Below are positions 52,000 to 64,000 of a DNA stretch of 64,000 nt, piece by piece. The stretch's first letter is position 1. The number at the start of each line of letters is the position of its first letter. The notes under the pieces were generated by a model that did not search any database, was not told where the DNA came from, and saw only the letters and a program-made list of their open reading frames with translations. Origin of the DNA: Pseudomonas sp. HMWF032 (lineage in GTDB: Bacteria; Pseudomonadota; Gammaproteobacteria; Pseudomonadales; Pseudomonadaceae); assembly GCF_003060885.1 (NCBI RefSeq), contig NZ_QAIG01000013.1:475774-539773 (forward strand), in the 5' to 3' direction. A program made the translations under genes and the position numbers.

Positions 52000-53748
52000 A
52001 TGGATATTCAACGCTCGATCCTGATCGTCGCCCTGGCAATCGTGTCCTATATGATGGTTCTCCAGTGGAACCAGGACTACGGTCAAGCTGCCCTGCCGAC
52101 AGAAATTGCCGCGACCAGCAGCACTGTACCCGGCCTGCCGGATACCACTGCCACCACTTCAAGCCCTGCGGGTAGCGACGATATTCCGAGCGCCACCCCT
52201 GCTGTTGAACCCAGCGCCATCAGTGCCGCGCCTGCTGCCAGTGATGAGCTGATTCGGGTGAAGACCGATGTGCTGGACCTGGCCATCGACCCGCGCGGTG
52301 GTGATGTGGTGCAACTGCGTTTGCCGCAGTACCCACGTCGTCAGGATCGTCCTGATGTGCCGTTCCAGCTGTTCGATAACGGCGGCGAGCGTACCTACCT
52401 GGCGCAAAGCGGTTTGATCGGCAGCAATGCGCCGGACAAATCCAGCGGTCGTGCCCTTTGGAGCAGCGCGCAGAAGAGCTATGAACTGACCGACGGTCAG
52501 GATCAGCTGCAGGTTGACCTCAAGCTCAGCGAGAACGGTGTTAACTACATCAAACGCTTTACCTTCAAACGCGGTCTGAACGCTGAATGTTCCACAAAGG
52601 AACAGCAGCAAAAGAAACCCGGCTGCGTCGATCCTTCGTCCTATCAGGTAACGGTCAGCTATCTGATAGACAACCAGAGTGGTCAGGCCTGGAGCGGCAA
52701 CATGTTTGCCCAGCTCAAGCGTGATGGTAGCGACGATCCGTCCTCCACCACCGCAACCGGCACTGCGACCTACCTCGGTGGCGCGCTGTGGACCAGTGAA
52801 GAGCCGTACAAAAAAGTGTCGATGAAAGACATCGACAAACAAGCCTTCAAAGAAACCGTTCAAGGAGGCTGGGTTGCCTGGCTACAGCATTACTTCGTCA
52901 CTGCCTGGATCCCAAGCAAAGACAGCACTAACCAAATACAGACCCGCAAAGACAGCCAAGGTAACTACATTGTCGGCTTTACCGGCCCGGCCATTCAGGT
53001 TGCTGCCGGCGCTCAGGGTGAAACCAGTGCAGTTCTGTATGCCGGCCCGAAACTACAAGGCCATCTGAAGACGCTGTCTCCTGGCCTTGAACTGACCGTC
53101 GACTACGGCATTCTGTGGTTCCTGGCTCAGCCGATCTTCTGGTTGCTGGAAGTTATCCACAACCTGCTCGGCAACTGGGGCTGGTCGATCATCATGTTGA
53201 CCGTGATCATCAAGCTGATCTTCTTCCCCCTGTCCGCTGCCAGCTACAAATCCATGGCGCGCATGCGTGCCGTTGCACCGAAACTCGCTCAGTTGAAAGA
53301 GCAGTTCGGTGACGATCGTCAAAAGATGTCGCAGGCGATGATGGAGTTGTACAAGAAAGAGAAGATCAACCCGCTGGGCGGCTGCTTGCCGATCCTGGTG
53401 CAAATGCCGGTATTCCTTGCCCTCTACTGGGTGTTGCTGGAATCCGTGGAAATGCGTCAAGCGCCTTGGCTGCTGTGGATAACAGACCTGGCGATCAAGG
53501 ATCCATACTTCATCCTGCCGATCATCATGGGCGCGACCATGTTTATCCAGCAGCAACTCAACCCGACACCGCCGGACCCGATGCAAGCCAAGGTACTGAA
53601 AATGATGCCAATCATCTTCACCTTCTTCTTCCTCTGGTTCCCGGCTGGTCTGGTGCTGTACTGGGTGGTCAACAACGTCTTGTCGATCGCTCAGCAGTGG
53701 TACATTACCCGCAAAATCGAAGCGGCGACCAAGGCTGCCAACGCCTGA
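52000..53748 (+). CDS. yidC: Membrane protein insertase YidC
   Basis: 582 residues from the ATG at 52000 (MDIQRSILIVALAIVSYMM). The N-terminal helix is followed by a large periplasmic domain (about 60-350). The conserved C-terminal five-helix core contains NWGWSIIMLTVIIKLIFFPL, the SYKSMARMRAVAPK cytoplasmic loop and GCLPILVQMPVFLALYWVLLE. It inserts and folds inner-membrane proteins, including ATP synthase subunit c encoded downstream in this window. Two exact DnaA boxes lie inside the coding sequence at 53153 and 53474. Confidence 0.97.
   Translation: MDIQRSILIVALAIVSYMMVLQWNQDYGQAALPTEIAATSSTVPGLPDTTATTSSPAGSDDIPSATPAVEPSAISAAPAASDELIRVKTDVLDLAIDPRGGDVVQLRLPQYPRRQDRPDVPFQLFDNGGERTYLAQSGLIGSNAPDKSSGRALWSSAQKSYELTDGQDQLQVDLKLSENGVNYIKRFTFKRGLNAECSTKEQQQKKPGCVDPSSYQVTVSYLIDNQSGQAWSGNMFAQLKRDGSDDPSSTTATGTATYLGGALWTSEEPYKKVSMKDIDKQAFKETVQGGWVAWLQHYFVTAWIPSKDSTNQIQTRKDSQGNYIVGFTGPAIQVAAGAQGETSAVLYAGPKLQGHLKTLSPGLELTVDYGILWFLAQPIFWLLEVIHNLLGNWGWSIIMLTVIIKLIFFPLSAASYKSMARMRAVAPKLAQLKEQFGDDRQKMSQAMMELYKKEKINPLGGCLPILVQMPVFLALYWVLLESVEMRQAPWLLWITDLAIKDPYFILPIIMGATMFIQQQLNPTPPDPMQAKVLKMMPIIFTFFFLWFPAGLVLYWVVNNVLSIAQQWYITRKIEAATKAANA
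53153..53161 (+). other. Exact DnaA box inside yidC
   Basis: TTATCCACA within the codons for the VIHNLLG segment. Confidence 0.5.
53474..53482 (-). other. Exact DnaA box inside yidC
   Basis: TGTGGATAA within the codons for the LLWITDLA segment. Confidence 0.5.
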
Positions 53749-53773
53749 GTCCTGCACGCTTCTAAGCTGTAAC

Positions 53774-53798
53774 AAACGCCCCTTTTCAGGGGCGTTTT
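53774..53798 (+). terminator. Rho-independent terminator of yidC
   Basis: AACGCCCC (53775-53782) pairs with GGGGCGTT (53789-53796) around TTTTCA and is followed by TT. It lies 26 nt after yidC and 26 nt before mnmE. Confidence 0.85.
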
Positions 53799-53823
53799 GC
53801 TATGCCCAATTCAGGAGAGCCGC

Positions 53824-55191
53824 ATGCAAACCGTCGTCGAAACCATTGCTGCCGTCGCCACCGCCCAGGGCCGTGGAGGGGTTGGCATCGTGCGGGTGTC
53901 CGGGCCACTGGCCAGACGATTGGCGCAAGCAATCTGTCAGCGCGAACTGCAACCGCGCTATGCGCACTTCGGGCCGTTCTTCGCCGACGCCAAGCAGGTG
54001 CTGGATGAAGGCCTGGCCCTGTACTTCCCCGGCCCCAACTCCTTTACCGGTGAAGATGTGCTGGAATTGCAGGGCCACGGCGGGCCAGTGGTGCTCGATC
54101 TGCTGCTGCGCCGCTGTGTACAACTCGGCGCTCGCCTGGCACGACCCGGGGAATTCAGTGAGCGCGCGTTTCTCAATGACAAACTCGACCTCGCACAAGC
54201 CGAGGCGATTGCCGACCTGATCGAAGCCAGCTCGGAGCAAGCCGCGCGCAATGCCCTGCGCTCGCTGCAGGGCGAGTTTTCCCGCCGCGTGCATGGCCTG
54301 ACTGAGCGACTGATCAGCCTGCGCATCTACGTCGAAGCAGCCATCGATTTTCCCGAAGAGGAAATCGACTTTCTCGCCGATGGCCATGTACTCAACCTGC
54401 TCGATGAGGTACGCACAGACCTCGCCGGTGTGCTGCGTGAGGCCGGCCAAGGTGCGCTGCTGCGCGACGGCATGACGGTGGTGATCGCTGGCCGGCCTAA
54501 CGCGGGTAAGTCCAGCCTACTCAACGCCCTTGCCGGTCGCGAGGCCGCCATCGTCACCGAGATCGCCGGCACCACCCGCGACGTATTGCGCGAACATATC
54601 CACATCGATGGCATGCCGCTGCACGTAGTGGACACCGCCGGTCTACGTGACACCGAGGATCAGGTCGAACGCATCGGAGTCGAGCGTGCGCTGAAAGCCA
54701 TTGGTGAAGCCGACCGCATCCTGCTGGTGGTGGATGCCACAGCCCCCGAGGCCGACGACCCCTTTGCCCTGTGGCCGGAGTTCCTCGACCGGCGCCCTGA
54801 CCCAGCCAAGGTCACCTTGATTCGTAACAAAGCCGACCTGTCAGGCGAATCAGTGGTCCTGGAAGTCTGCAATGACGGCCACGTGACTATCAGTCTGTCG
54901 GCCAAATCCACTGAGGGCCTTGACCTGCTGAGAGAACACCTCAAGGCCTGCATGGGCTATGAACAGACCTCAGAGAGCAGCTTCAGCGCACGCCGGCGTC
55001 ACCTGGAAGCGCTACGTCAGGCGGCCGCTCACCTTGAGCATGGTCATGCCCAGCTAACCCTGGCCGGCGCTGGCGAATTGTTGGCTGAAGACCTGCGTAT
55101 GGCTCAGCAGGCCCTGGGCGAAATCACCGGTGCGTTCAGTTCCGATGACCTGCTGGGGCGAATCTTTTCCAGCTTTTGTATCGGCAAATAG
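53824..55191 (+). CDS. mnmE: tRNA modification GTPase MnmE
   Basis: 455 residues from the ATG at 53824 ([20 protein letters not shown]). The tetrahydrofolate-binding N-domain is followed by the G domain with P-loop GRPNAGKS (223-230), DTAGLR and NKAD. The protein ends in CIGK, where the Cys is essential in the family. With MnmG it builds the cmnm5 modification at wobble U34. A DnaA-box region, not mnmG, follows it. Confidence 0.97.
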   Translation: MQTVVETIAAVATAQGRGGVGIVRVSGPLARRLAQAICQRELQPRYAHFGPFFADAKQVLDEGLALYFPGPNSFTGEDVLELQGHGGPVVLDLLLRRCVQLGARLARPGEFSERAFLNDKLDLAQAEAIADLIEASSEQAARNALRSLQGEFSRRVHGLTERLISLRIYVEAAIDFPEEEIDFLADGHVLNLLDEVRTDLAGVLREAGQGALLRDGMTVVIAGRPNAGKSSLLNALAGREAAIVTEIAGTTRDVLREHIHIDGMPLHVVDTAGLRDTEDQVERIGVERALKAIGEADRILLVVDATAPEADDPFALWPEFLDRRPDPAKVTLIRNKADLSGESVVLEVCNDGHVTISLSAKSTEGLDLLREHLKACMGYEQTSESSFSARRRHLEALRQAAAHLEHGHAQLTLAGAGELLAEDLRMAQQALGEITGAFSSDDLLGRIFSSFCIGK

Positions 55192-55812
55192 GCTGGGCGG
55201 CGCACGCCGTCTTACCTGCCAACGCATCGCCTACCCCATCAGCTGCACGATAATTTCTGATGGGTTACGGCGCATCGAATCGTCCACTGAATCTGCAATT
55301 CCTCCCTGCGCCACCCCATCCGACGTCCAGAGATAGCAACAATGCCATTCAGGCAGCCCTACGCCTGGATGCATAAGTACGGCCTACCACTTATTTATCC
55401 ACCTAAGCCCTGTGGAAAAACCGGCCTAAGCCCTGCCTATAACCCGGTGATAAAACTGAGGATGACGGCCCTTGTGGATAAACATAGGTTTAATCCACAG
55501 CTTGCGTACGGCAACTGAACAAGCAGATGGCAGGATCAGCACAGACTTTTTAAACGCTGTAAGCATTGAATCCATTGAGCTGTAGAAATCTATCCACAGA
55601 AAAGCCGTTGCTAAGTAATAAACATATAAACAAGGCTTTATAAAAATTCTCTCTTTTATTTTTTATTAACCGACACACCTGAACAGCACCCAAGCAGCTG
55701 GCTATTTTTTGTGCAAAAGGCTTCTTTCACACTGCCTAAATCCCTATACTTACCGCCTTTCCCGCTTTTCAGACCAAAAGCCCCCCATTTCTCAACAGGC
55801 ACGAGGTGCGTG
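55192..55812. other. Second AT-rich region with DnaA boxes upstream of mnmG
   Basis: 621 nt with no gene I can support. One exact DnaA box lies at 55473-55481 (TGTGGATAA). Near-matches (8 of 9) are at 55395 (TTATCCACC), 55411 (TGTGGAAAA), 55491 (TAATCCACA) and 55590 (CTATCCACA). An AT-rich stretch lies at about 55611-55670. Reports from cloned P. aeruginosa and P. putida DNA describe a second origin-like sequence near the gidA end; I recall this and have not checked it. An inverted repeat CCCATCAG/CTGATGGG lies at 55235-55264. The mnmG promoter is also here. Confidence 0.7.
55235..55264. repeat. Inverted repeat after mnmE
   Basis: CCCATCAG and CTGATGGG form an 8-bp perfect stem with a 14-nt loop and are followed by TTACGG. 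It is similar to the GATGGGT palindrome after glyS. There is no U-tract. Confidence 0.5.
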
Positions 55813-57704
<1,892 letters not shown>

Positions 57705-57705
<1 letters not shown>

Positions 57706-58352
57706 TGTCGTTGGTCACCGCACGTCACGCCGAAGAACTGAGCCAGGGCGCTCTCGAGCTGGGTGTTGAACTCAGCGCACAGCAGCACGAACAGTTGTTG
57801 GCCTATCTGGCCCTGCTGATCAAGTGGAACAAGGCTTACAACCTCACAGCAGTGCGTGACCCGAATGAAATGGTCTCGCGCCATTTGCTCGACAGCCTCT
57901 CCGTGGTGCCTTTCGTCGCTGAGGCTGGGGATAACTGGCTGGACGTCGGCAGCGGCGGCGGCATGCCGGGCATTCCGCTAGCCATCCTGTTTCCCGAGCG
58001 GCAGTTCACCCTGTTGGACTCCAATGGTAAGAAGACCCGCTTCCTGACTCAGGTGAAGCTGGAGTTGAAACTGGCCAACCTGCAAGTTATCCACAGCCGC
58101 GTCGAAGAGTTCACCCCAGCTGTGCCGTTCAGCGGTATCTGCTCGCGGGCCTTCAGTTCGCTGGAAGATTTCAGCAACTGGACTCGCCATCTCGGCGATG
58201 GCCATACCCAGTGGCTGGCGATGAAAGGCGTGCACCCGGACGATGAGCTGCAGGCCCTCCCAGCGGACTTTCGTCTCACTGCCACCCATGTACTCAAGGT
58301 TCCCGGTTGCCAAGGTCAGCGCCATCTGCTGATACTGCGTCGCTCGGTCTAG
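57705..58352 (+). CDS. rsmG: 16S rRNA (guanine-527-N7)-methyltransferase RsmG (GidB)
   Basis: 215 residues. The SAM-binding motif is [16 protein letters not shown] and the family motif is [20 protein letters not shown]. It methylates G527 of 16S rRNA. It is coupled to mnmG and is followed 12 nt later by parA. An exact DnaA box lies at 58087. Confidence 0.96.
58087..58095 (+). other. Exact DnaA box inside rsmG
   Basis: TTATCCACA within the codons for QVIHSRV. Confidence 0.5.
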
Positions 58353-58364
58353 GGGGAACGCAGC

Positions 58365-59153
58365 ATGGCTAAGGTATTCGCAATCGCTAACCAGAAAGGC
58401 GGCGTGGGCAAAACCACCACCTGCATCAATCTGGCTGCCTCGCTGGTGGCAACCAAGCGCCGCGTGCTGCTGATCGACCTCGACCCCCAGGGCAACGCCA
58501 CTATGGGCAGCGGTGTGGATAAGCATGGTCTGGAGCACTCGGTCTACGACGTGCTGATCGGTGAATGCAACCTGGTCGATGCCATGCAGTTCTCTGAGCA
58601 CGGCGGCTACCAGTTGTTGCCGGCCAACCGTGACCTGACCGCTGCGGAAGTTTCCCTACTGGAAATGAAAATGAAGGAAAGCCGCCTGCGTTATGCGCTG
58701 GCGCCGATCCGCGAGAATTACGATTACATCCTCATCGACTGTCCGCCGGCGCTGTCGATGCTCACGGTCAACGCCTTGGTCGCGGCCGATGGGGTGATCA
58801 TCCCCATGCAATGCGAGTACTACGCGCTGGAAGGATTGTCCGATCTGGTCAACAGCATTCAGCGGATTGGGGAGCTGCTCAATCCCAACCTGAAAATCGA
58901 AGGCCTGCTGCGTACCATGTATGACCCGCGCATCAGCCTGACCAACGATGTCAGCGCCCAGCTCAAGCAACACTTTGGCGACAAGCTGTATGACGTGGTC
59001 ATCCCACGCAATGTGCGCCTGGCCGAAGCCCCGAGTTTCGGCATGCCGGCGCTGGTGTATGACAAGCAATCCCGTGGTGCCATTGCCTACCTGGCACTGG
59101 CCGGTGAACTGGTGCGTCGCCAGCGCGCTAGCGCCCACACTGCAACCGCATAA
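58365..59153 (+). CDS. parA: Chromosome partitioning ATPase ParA (Soj)
   Basis: 262 residues. Deviant Walker A KGGVGKTTTCINLAASL (residues 12-28), then LLIDLDPQGNATMGSG and the switch DYILIDCPPALSMLTVNAL. It forms an ATP-dependent gradient on the nucleoid that moves ParB-parS complexes. It is followed 10 nt later by parB. An exact DnaA box lies at 58514. Confidence 0.97.
   Translation: MAKVFAIANQKGGVGKTTTCINLAASLVATKRRVLLIDLDPQGNATMGSGVDKHGLEHSVYDVLIGECNLVDAMQFSEHGGYQLLPANRDLTAAEVSLLEMKMKESRLRYALAPIRENYDYILIDCPPALSMLTVNALVAADGVIIPMQCEYYALEGLSDLVNSIQRIGELLNPNLKIEGLLRTMYDPRISLTNDVSAQLKQHFGDKLYDVVIPRNVRLAEAPSFGMPALVYDKQSRGAIAYLALAGELVRRQRASAHTATA
58514..58522 (-). other. Exact DnaA box inside parA
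   Basis: TGTGGATAA within the codons for GVDKHGL. Confidence 0.5.
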
Positions 59154-59163
59154 GGAAATTCGC

Positions 59164-60036
59164 ATGGCTGTGAAAAAACGAGGACTGGGACGCGGTCTGG
59201 ATGCCCTGCTGGGCGGGACCAGCGTCAGCGCGTTGCAGGAAGAAGCCACCCAGGTCGACAGCCGTGAACTGCACTACGTGCCGCTGGACCTGATCCAGCG
59301 CGGTAAATACCAGCCGCGCCGTGATATGGATGCCACCGCGCTGGAAGAACTCGCTCAGTCGATCAAGAGCCACGGCGTGATGCAGCCCATCGTGATTCGT
59401 CCGATTGGCGAAGGACGTTTCGAGATCGTCGCCGGTGAACGCCGCTGGCGCGCCAGCCAGCAGGCCGGCCTGGACAAGATTCCGGCCATGGTCCGCGAAC
59501 TGCCGGATGAAGCCGCCATCGCCATGGCGCTGATCGAGAACATCCAGCGTGAAGACCTCAACCCCATCGAAGAAGCCATGGCGTTGCAGCGTTTGCAGCA
59601 GGAGTTCCAGCTGACCCAACAGCAGGTCGCCGATGCTGTGGGTAAGTCGCGAGTCACTATCAGCAACCTGTTGCGCCTGATTGCCTTGCCGGAAGAGATC
59701 AAGACCCTGTTGTCCCATGGTGACCTGGAGATGGGGCATGCCCGTGCCTTGCTCGGTTTACCCGCCGAACAGCAGACTGAAGGTGCGCGACACGTTGTCG
59801 CACGCGGCCTCACAGTGCGTCAGACCGAAGCCCTGGTTCGGCAGTGGCTGAACAGCAAAGAGAAGCCTGCAGCAGTGGTCAAAACCGATCCGGACATCAC
59901 CCGCCTTGAACAGCGCCTGGCTGAGCGCCTGGGCTCACCGGTGCAGATCAAGCATGGGCAGAAGGGCAAAGGGCAGCTGGTCATCAGCTACAGCTCGCTG
60001 GATGAGCTGCAGGGTGTGCTGGCCCACATTCGCTGA
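59164..60036 (+). CDS. parB: Chromosome partitioning protein ParB (Spo0J)
   Basis: 290 residues from the ATG at 59164 (MAVKKRGLGRGLDALLGG). The CTPase/ParB box GERRWRASQQAGL (box II) and IENIQREDLNPIEEA precede the helix-turn-helix (TQQQVADAVGKSRVTISNLL) that binds parS, and a C-terminal dimer domain. It should load at the parS sites 12-16 kb away in this window. Confidence 0.97.
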   Translation: MAVKKRGLGRGLDALLGGTSVSALQEEATQVDSRELHYVPLDLIQRGKYQPRRDMDATALEELAQSIKSHGVMQPIVIRPIGEGRFEIVAGERRWRASQQAGLDKIPAMVRELPDEAAIAMALIENIQREDLNPIEEAMALQRLQQEFQLTQQQVADAVGKSRVTISNLLRLIALPEEIKTLLSHGDLEMGHARALLGLPAEQQTEGARHVVARGLTVRQTEALVRQWLNSKEKPAAVVKTDPDITRLEQRLAERLGSPVQIKHGQKGKGQLVISYSSLDELQGVLAHIR

Positions 60037-60087
60037 AACAATTGCGCATGTAGCGACTAGTCGGAAATCACTACCCGGCAGTTGAAT

Positions 60088-60104
60088 GGGGGGGGAAGCC
60101 CCCC
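60088..60104 (+). terminator. Possible terminator after parB
   Basis: A run of eight G, then AAG and CCCCCC can form a six-bp G:C hairpin between parB and atpI. There is no clear U-tract, so this is a weak call. Confidence 0.35.
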
Positions 60105-60193
60105 TATACTCTGCGCGCATTTCGTCGGCACAAAGTATGCCAAGTTATTGATTTCAGGTGCCGACGCCCGAGTTCAGCTTTCAGGAAAACAAG

Positions 60194-61485
<1,292 letters not shown>

Positions 61486-61569
61486 GAGCGCCTTGGCGCT
61501 CACAGTGGACGCCCGCAAGGGCACCAGAAGTACCGATTTGCTTTACTGCTTTACCTTAGAAAACCTTAA

Positions 61570-61857
<288 letters not shown>

Positions 61858-61913
61858 TCCACTCGTTTTTGAGTGAATTGGTTTGATGGACAACGAACGA
61901 GCGAGGTGTTGGC

Positions 61914-62384
61914 GTGAACATTAATGCAACCCTGATTGGCCAGTCCGTTGCCTTCTTCATCTTCGTGCTGTTCTGCATGAAGTACGTGTGGCCTCCGGTC
62001 ATTACGGCTTTGCAAGAACGTCAGAAGAAGATCGCAGATGGCCTGGATGCTGCTAGCCGTGCGGCTCGTGACCTGGAGTTGGCCCAAGAGAAAGTGGGTC
62101 AGCAACTGCGCGAAGCCAAAAGCCAGGCAGCCGAGATCATTGAGCAAGCCAAGAAACGCGGTACCCAGATCGTCGACGAAGCCCGTGAACAGGCCCGTGT
62201 CGAAGCTGACCGTGTGAAGGCTCAGGCTCAGGCCGAGATCGAGCAGGAAATCAACGGTGTCAAAGACGCGCTGCGTGCCCAACTGGGTAGCCTGGCCGTT
62301 AGCGGTGCCGAGAAGATCCTGGGCGCATCTATCGACCAAAACGCGCATGCGGAGCTGGTTTCCAAACTGGCAGCCGAAATTTAA
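61914..62384 (+). CDS. atpF: ATP synthase F0 subunit b AtpF
   Basis: 156 residues from a GTG start ([20 protein letters not shown]). One N-terminal membrane helix is followed by a long charged helical stalk rich in Gln/Glu/Ala. It dimerises as the peripheral stator. Confidence 0.96.
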   Translation: MNINATLIGQSVAFFIFVLFCMKYVWPPVITALQERQKKIADGLDAASRAARDLELAQEKVGQQLREAKSQAAEIIEQAKKRGTQIVDEAREQARVEADRVKAQAQAEIEQEINGVKDALRAQLGSLAVSGAEKILGASIDQNAHAELVSKLAAEI

Positions 62385-62399
62385 GCGAGGGGCGCGATC

Positions 62400-62936
62400 A
62401 TGGCAGAACTGACCACGCTGGCCCGACCTTACGCTAAGGCTGCTTTCGAGTACGCCCAGGCCCACCAGCAACTGGCCAATTGGTCAGCCATGCTCGGCCT
62501 GGCTGCAGCGGTGTCGCAAGACGACACCATGCAGCGCGTGCTTAAGGCTCCGCGTTTGACGAGTACAGACAAGGCCACCACCTTTGTCGAGGTGTGTGGT
62601 GACAAGTTCGACGCCCAGGTACGCAATTTCATTCATGTCGTCGCTGAAAACGATCGTCTGGCCCTGTTGCCACAGATCGTTGAACTGTTCGAGCTTTACA
62701 AAGCCGAGCAGGAAAAGTCGATTGATGTGGACGTTACCAGTGCCTTCGCATTGAGCGATGAACAGCAAGACAAACTCGCCAAGGTTCTCAGTGCACGGCT
62801 CGGCCGAGAAGTGCGTCTGCACGCCGCGGAAGATGCCACCCTCATCGGTGGTGTTGTGATCCGCGCCGGCGACCTGGTTATCGATGGCTCAGTTCGCGGC
62901 AAAATCGCGAAGCTGGCCGAAGCATTGAAATCTTGA
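62400..62936 (+). CDS. atpH: ATP synthase F1 subunit delta AtpH
   Basis: 178 residues: [19 protein letters not shown] at the N-terminus and the conserved [20 protein letters not shown] near the C-terminus. It links the stator stalk to F1. It lies 15 nt after atpF. Confidence 0.96.
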   Translation: MAELTTLARPYAKAAFEYAQAHQQLANWSAMLGLAAAVSQDDTMQRVLKAPRLTSTDKATTFVEVCGDKFDAQVRNFIHVVAENDRLALLPQIVELFELYKAEQEKSIDVDVTSAFALSDEQQDKLAKVLSARLGREVRLHAAEDATLIGGVVIRAGDLVIDGSVRGKIAKLAEALKS

Positions 62937-62957
62937 GTTTGAAGGGGCAGCAGAGCT

Positions 62958-64000
62958 ATGCAGCAACTCAATCCTTCCGAAATTAGTGAAATCATCAAGG
63001 GGCGTATCGAGAAACTCGATGTCGCCTCTCAAGCCCGTAACGAAGGCACCATCGTGTCCGTCTCCGACGGTATCGTGCGCATTCACGGTCTCGCCGATGT
63101 GATGTACGGCGAAATGATCGAGTTCCCGGGCAGTGTCTACGGTATGGCGCTGAACCTGGAGCAAGACTCCGTTGGTGCTGTAGTGCTGGGTGCTTACACC
63201 AGCCTGGCCGAAGGCATGAGCGCCAAGTGCACTGGTCGCATCCTGGAAGTTCCGGTTGGTCCGGAACTGCTGGGCCGCGTCGTTGACGCACTGGGCAACC
63301 CAATTGACGGCAAAGGCCCGCTGAACAACGTCGCTACCGACGCTGTTGAAAAGGTTGCGCCGGGCGTGATCTGGCGTAAGTCGGTCGACCAGCCGGTACA
63401 GACCGGCTACAAGTCGGTTGACGCCATGATCCCGGTTGGCCGTGGCCAGCGTGAGCTGATCATCGGTGACCGTCAGATCGGTAAAACCGCTCTGGCCATC
63501 GACGCCATCATCAACCAGAAAAACAGCGGCATTAAGTGCGTTTACGTAGCAATTGGTCAGAAGCAATCGACCATCGCCAACGTGGTGCGCAAGCTGGAAG
63601 AAAACGGCGCGCTGGCTAACACCATCGTCGTTGCCGCTTCCGCTTCCGAATCCGCTGCACTGCAGTTCATTGCACCGTACGCCGGTTGCACCATGGGCGA
63701 ATACTTCCGCGACCGCGGTGAAGACGCGCTGATCGTGTATGACGATCTGTCCAAGCAAGCAGTGGCCTACCGCCAGATTTCCCTGCTGCTGCGCCGTCCG
63801 CCAGGTCGTGAAGCTTACCCTGGCGACGTGTTCTATCTCCACAGCCGTCTGCTGGAGCGCGCTTCCCGCGTATCCGAAGAGTATGTTGAGAAGTTCACCA
63901 ATGGCGCTGTGACTGGCAAAACCGGTTCCCTGACCGCTCTGCCGATCATCGAAACCCAGGCGGGCGACGTTTCCGCGTTCGTTCCGACCAACGTGATTTC
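62958..64000 (+). CDS. atpA: ATP synthase F1 subunit alpha AtpA (3' end outside window)
   Basis: The first 347 residues are visible, from the ATG at 62958 ([20 protein letters not shown]), and the frame is open at the window end. The nucleotide-binding P-loop is GDRQIGKT, followed by [22 protein letters not shown]-like sequence ([14 protein letters not shown]) and [19 protein letters not shown] are typical of alpha. It forms the non-catalytic nucleotide sites of F1. Confidence 0.97.
   Translation, partial: MQQLNPSEISEIIKGRIEKLDVASQARNEGTIVSVSDGIVRIHGLADVMYGEMIEFPGSVYGMALNLEQDSVGAVVLGAYTSLAEGMSAKCTGRILEVPVGPELLGRVVDALGNPIDGKGPLNNVATDAVEKVAPGVIWRKSVDQPVQTGYKSVDAMIPVGRGQRELIIGDRQIGKTALAIDAIINQKNSGIKCVYVAIGQKQSTIANVVRKLEENGALANTIVVAASASESAALQFIAPYAGCTMGEYFRDRGEDALIVYDDLSKQAVAYRQISLLLRRPPGREAYPGDVFYLHSRLLERASRVSEEYVEKFTNGAVTGKTGSLTALPIIETQAGDVSAFVPTNVI

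Noticed and set aside
52588-52604. TGTTCC-ACAAA-GGAACA, a parS-like palindrome inside yidC
   Set aside because: The centre is one base longer than parS and lacks the CACGTG core, so ParB binding is not expected.
55192-55812. Short open frames in the mnmE-mnmG gap as genes
   Set aside because: They lack ribosome-binding sites and recognisable protein sequence, and overlap the mnmE end or the DnaA-box region.

Overview
The window is a piece of a Pseudomonas (sensu lato) chromosome that spans the replication origin. The evidence is gene order: hemF-qor-tsaC-dprA-LysM-def-fmt-rsmB-trkA-...-glyQS-gmhB-plsC-gyrB-recF-dnaN-dnaA on one side, and rpmH-rnpA-yidD-yidC-mnmE-mnmG-rsmG-parAB-atpIBEFHA on the other. 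This is the origin order known from P. aeruginosa. The DNA is GC-rich, and the proteins I recognise resemble their Pseudomonas counterparts. I do not name a species.

Bases 1-29,000 are accessory. The window opens inside a small coupled operon: a metallophosphoesterase, a TVP38-flavin disulfide reductase fusion, a DUF3047 protein and a SelD-associated FAD oxidoreductase. These may be the right-hand end of a larger selenium- or arsenosugar-type cluster. Next come a chemotaxis receptor, a DJ-1/PfpI protein, a double cupin, an Old Yellow Enzyme with a divergent MerR regulator and a clear MerR-type promoter, and a putrescine-oxidase-like flavoprotein. A complete iron-siderophore cassette follows (Fur-box-like site, FecI-type sigma, FecR, TonB receptor, DUF3649, PepSY and DUF3325 inner-membrane proteins). 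After that lie a PhoD-like phosphatase, a Crp/Fnr regulator, a DUF962 protein, an unknown secreted protein, an HTH regulator facing a small membrane protein across a palindrome, and modABC behind a ModE-like operator.

Bases 27,000-50,700 are mostly housekeeping genes: shikimate and heme synthesis, tRNA modification, DNA processing, formyl-Met handling, rRNA methylation, potassium uptake, lipid acyltransferases, glycyl-tRNA synthetase, gyrase and the dnaA-dnaN-recF-gyrB replication operon. Three parS sequences lie between plsC and recF, two of them inside recF.

Bases 50,700-64,000 hold the origin-like dnaA-rpmH intergenic region, the ribosome/RNase P/membrane-insertion genes, and mnmE. A second AT-rich region with DnaA boxes sits upstream of mnmG. 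Then come the partition genes parAB and the ATP synthase operon, cut off in atpA. Nine exact DnaA boxes lie between 44.3 and 58.5 kb; I saw none elsewhere in the window. No tRNA, rRNA, CRISPR array, insertion sequence or prophage was seen.

I found no convincing wholly new system. The most promising leads are the left-edge flavoprotein operon, the parS/DnaA-box architecture around two origin-like regions, and several unassigned operators and dispersed palindromes.
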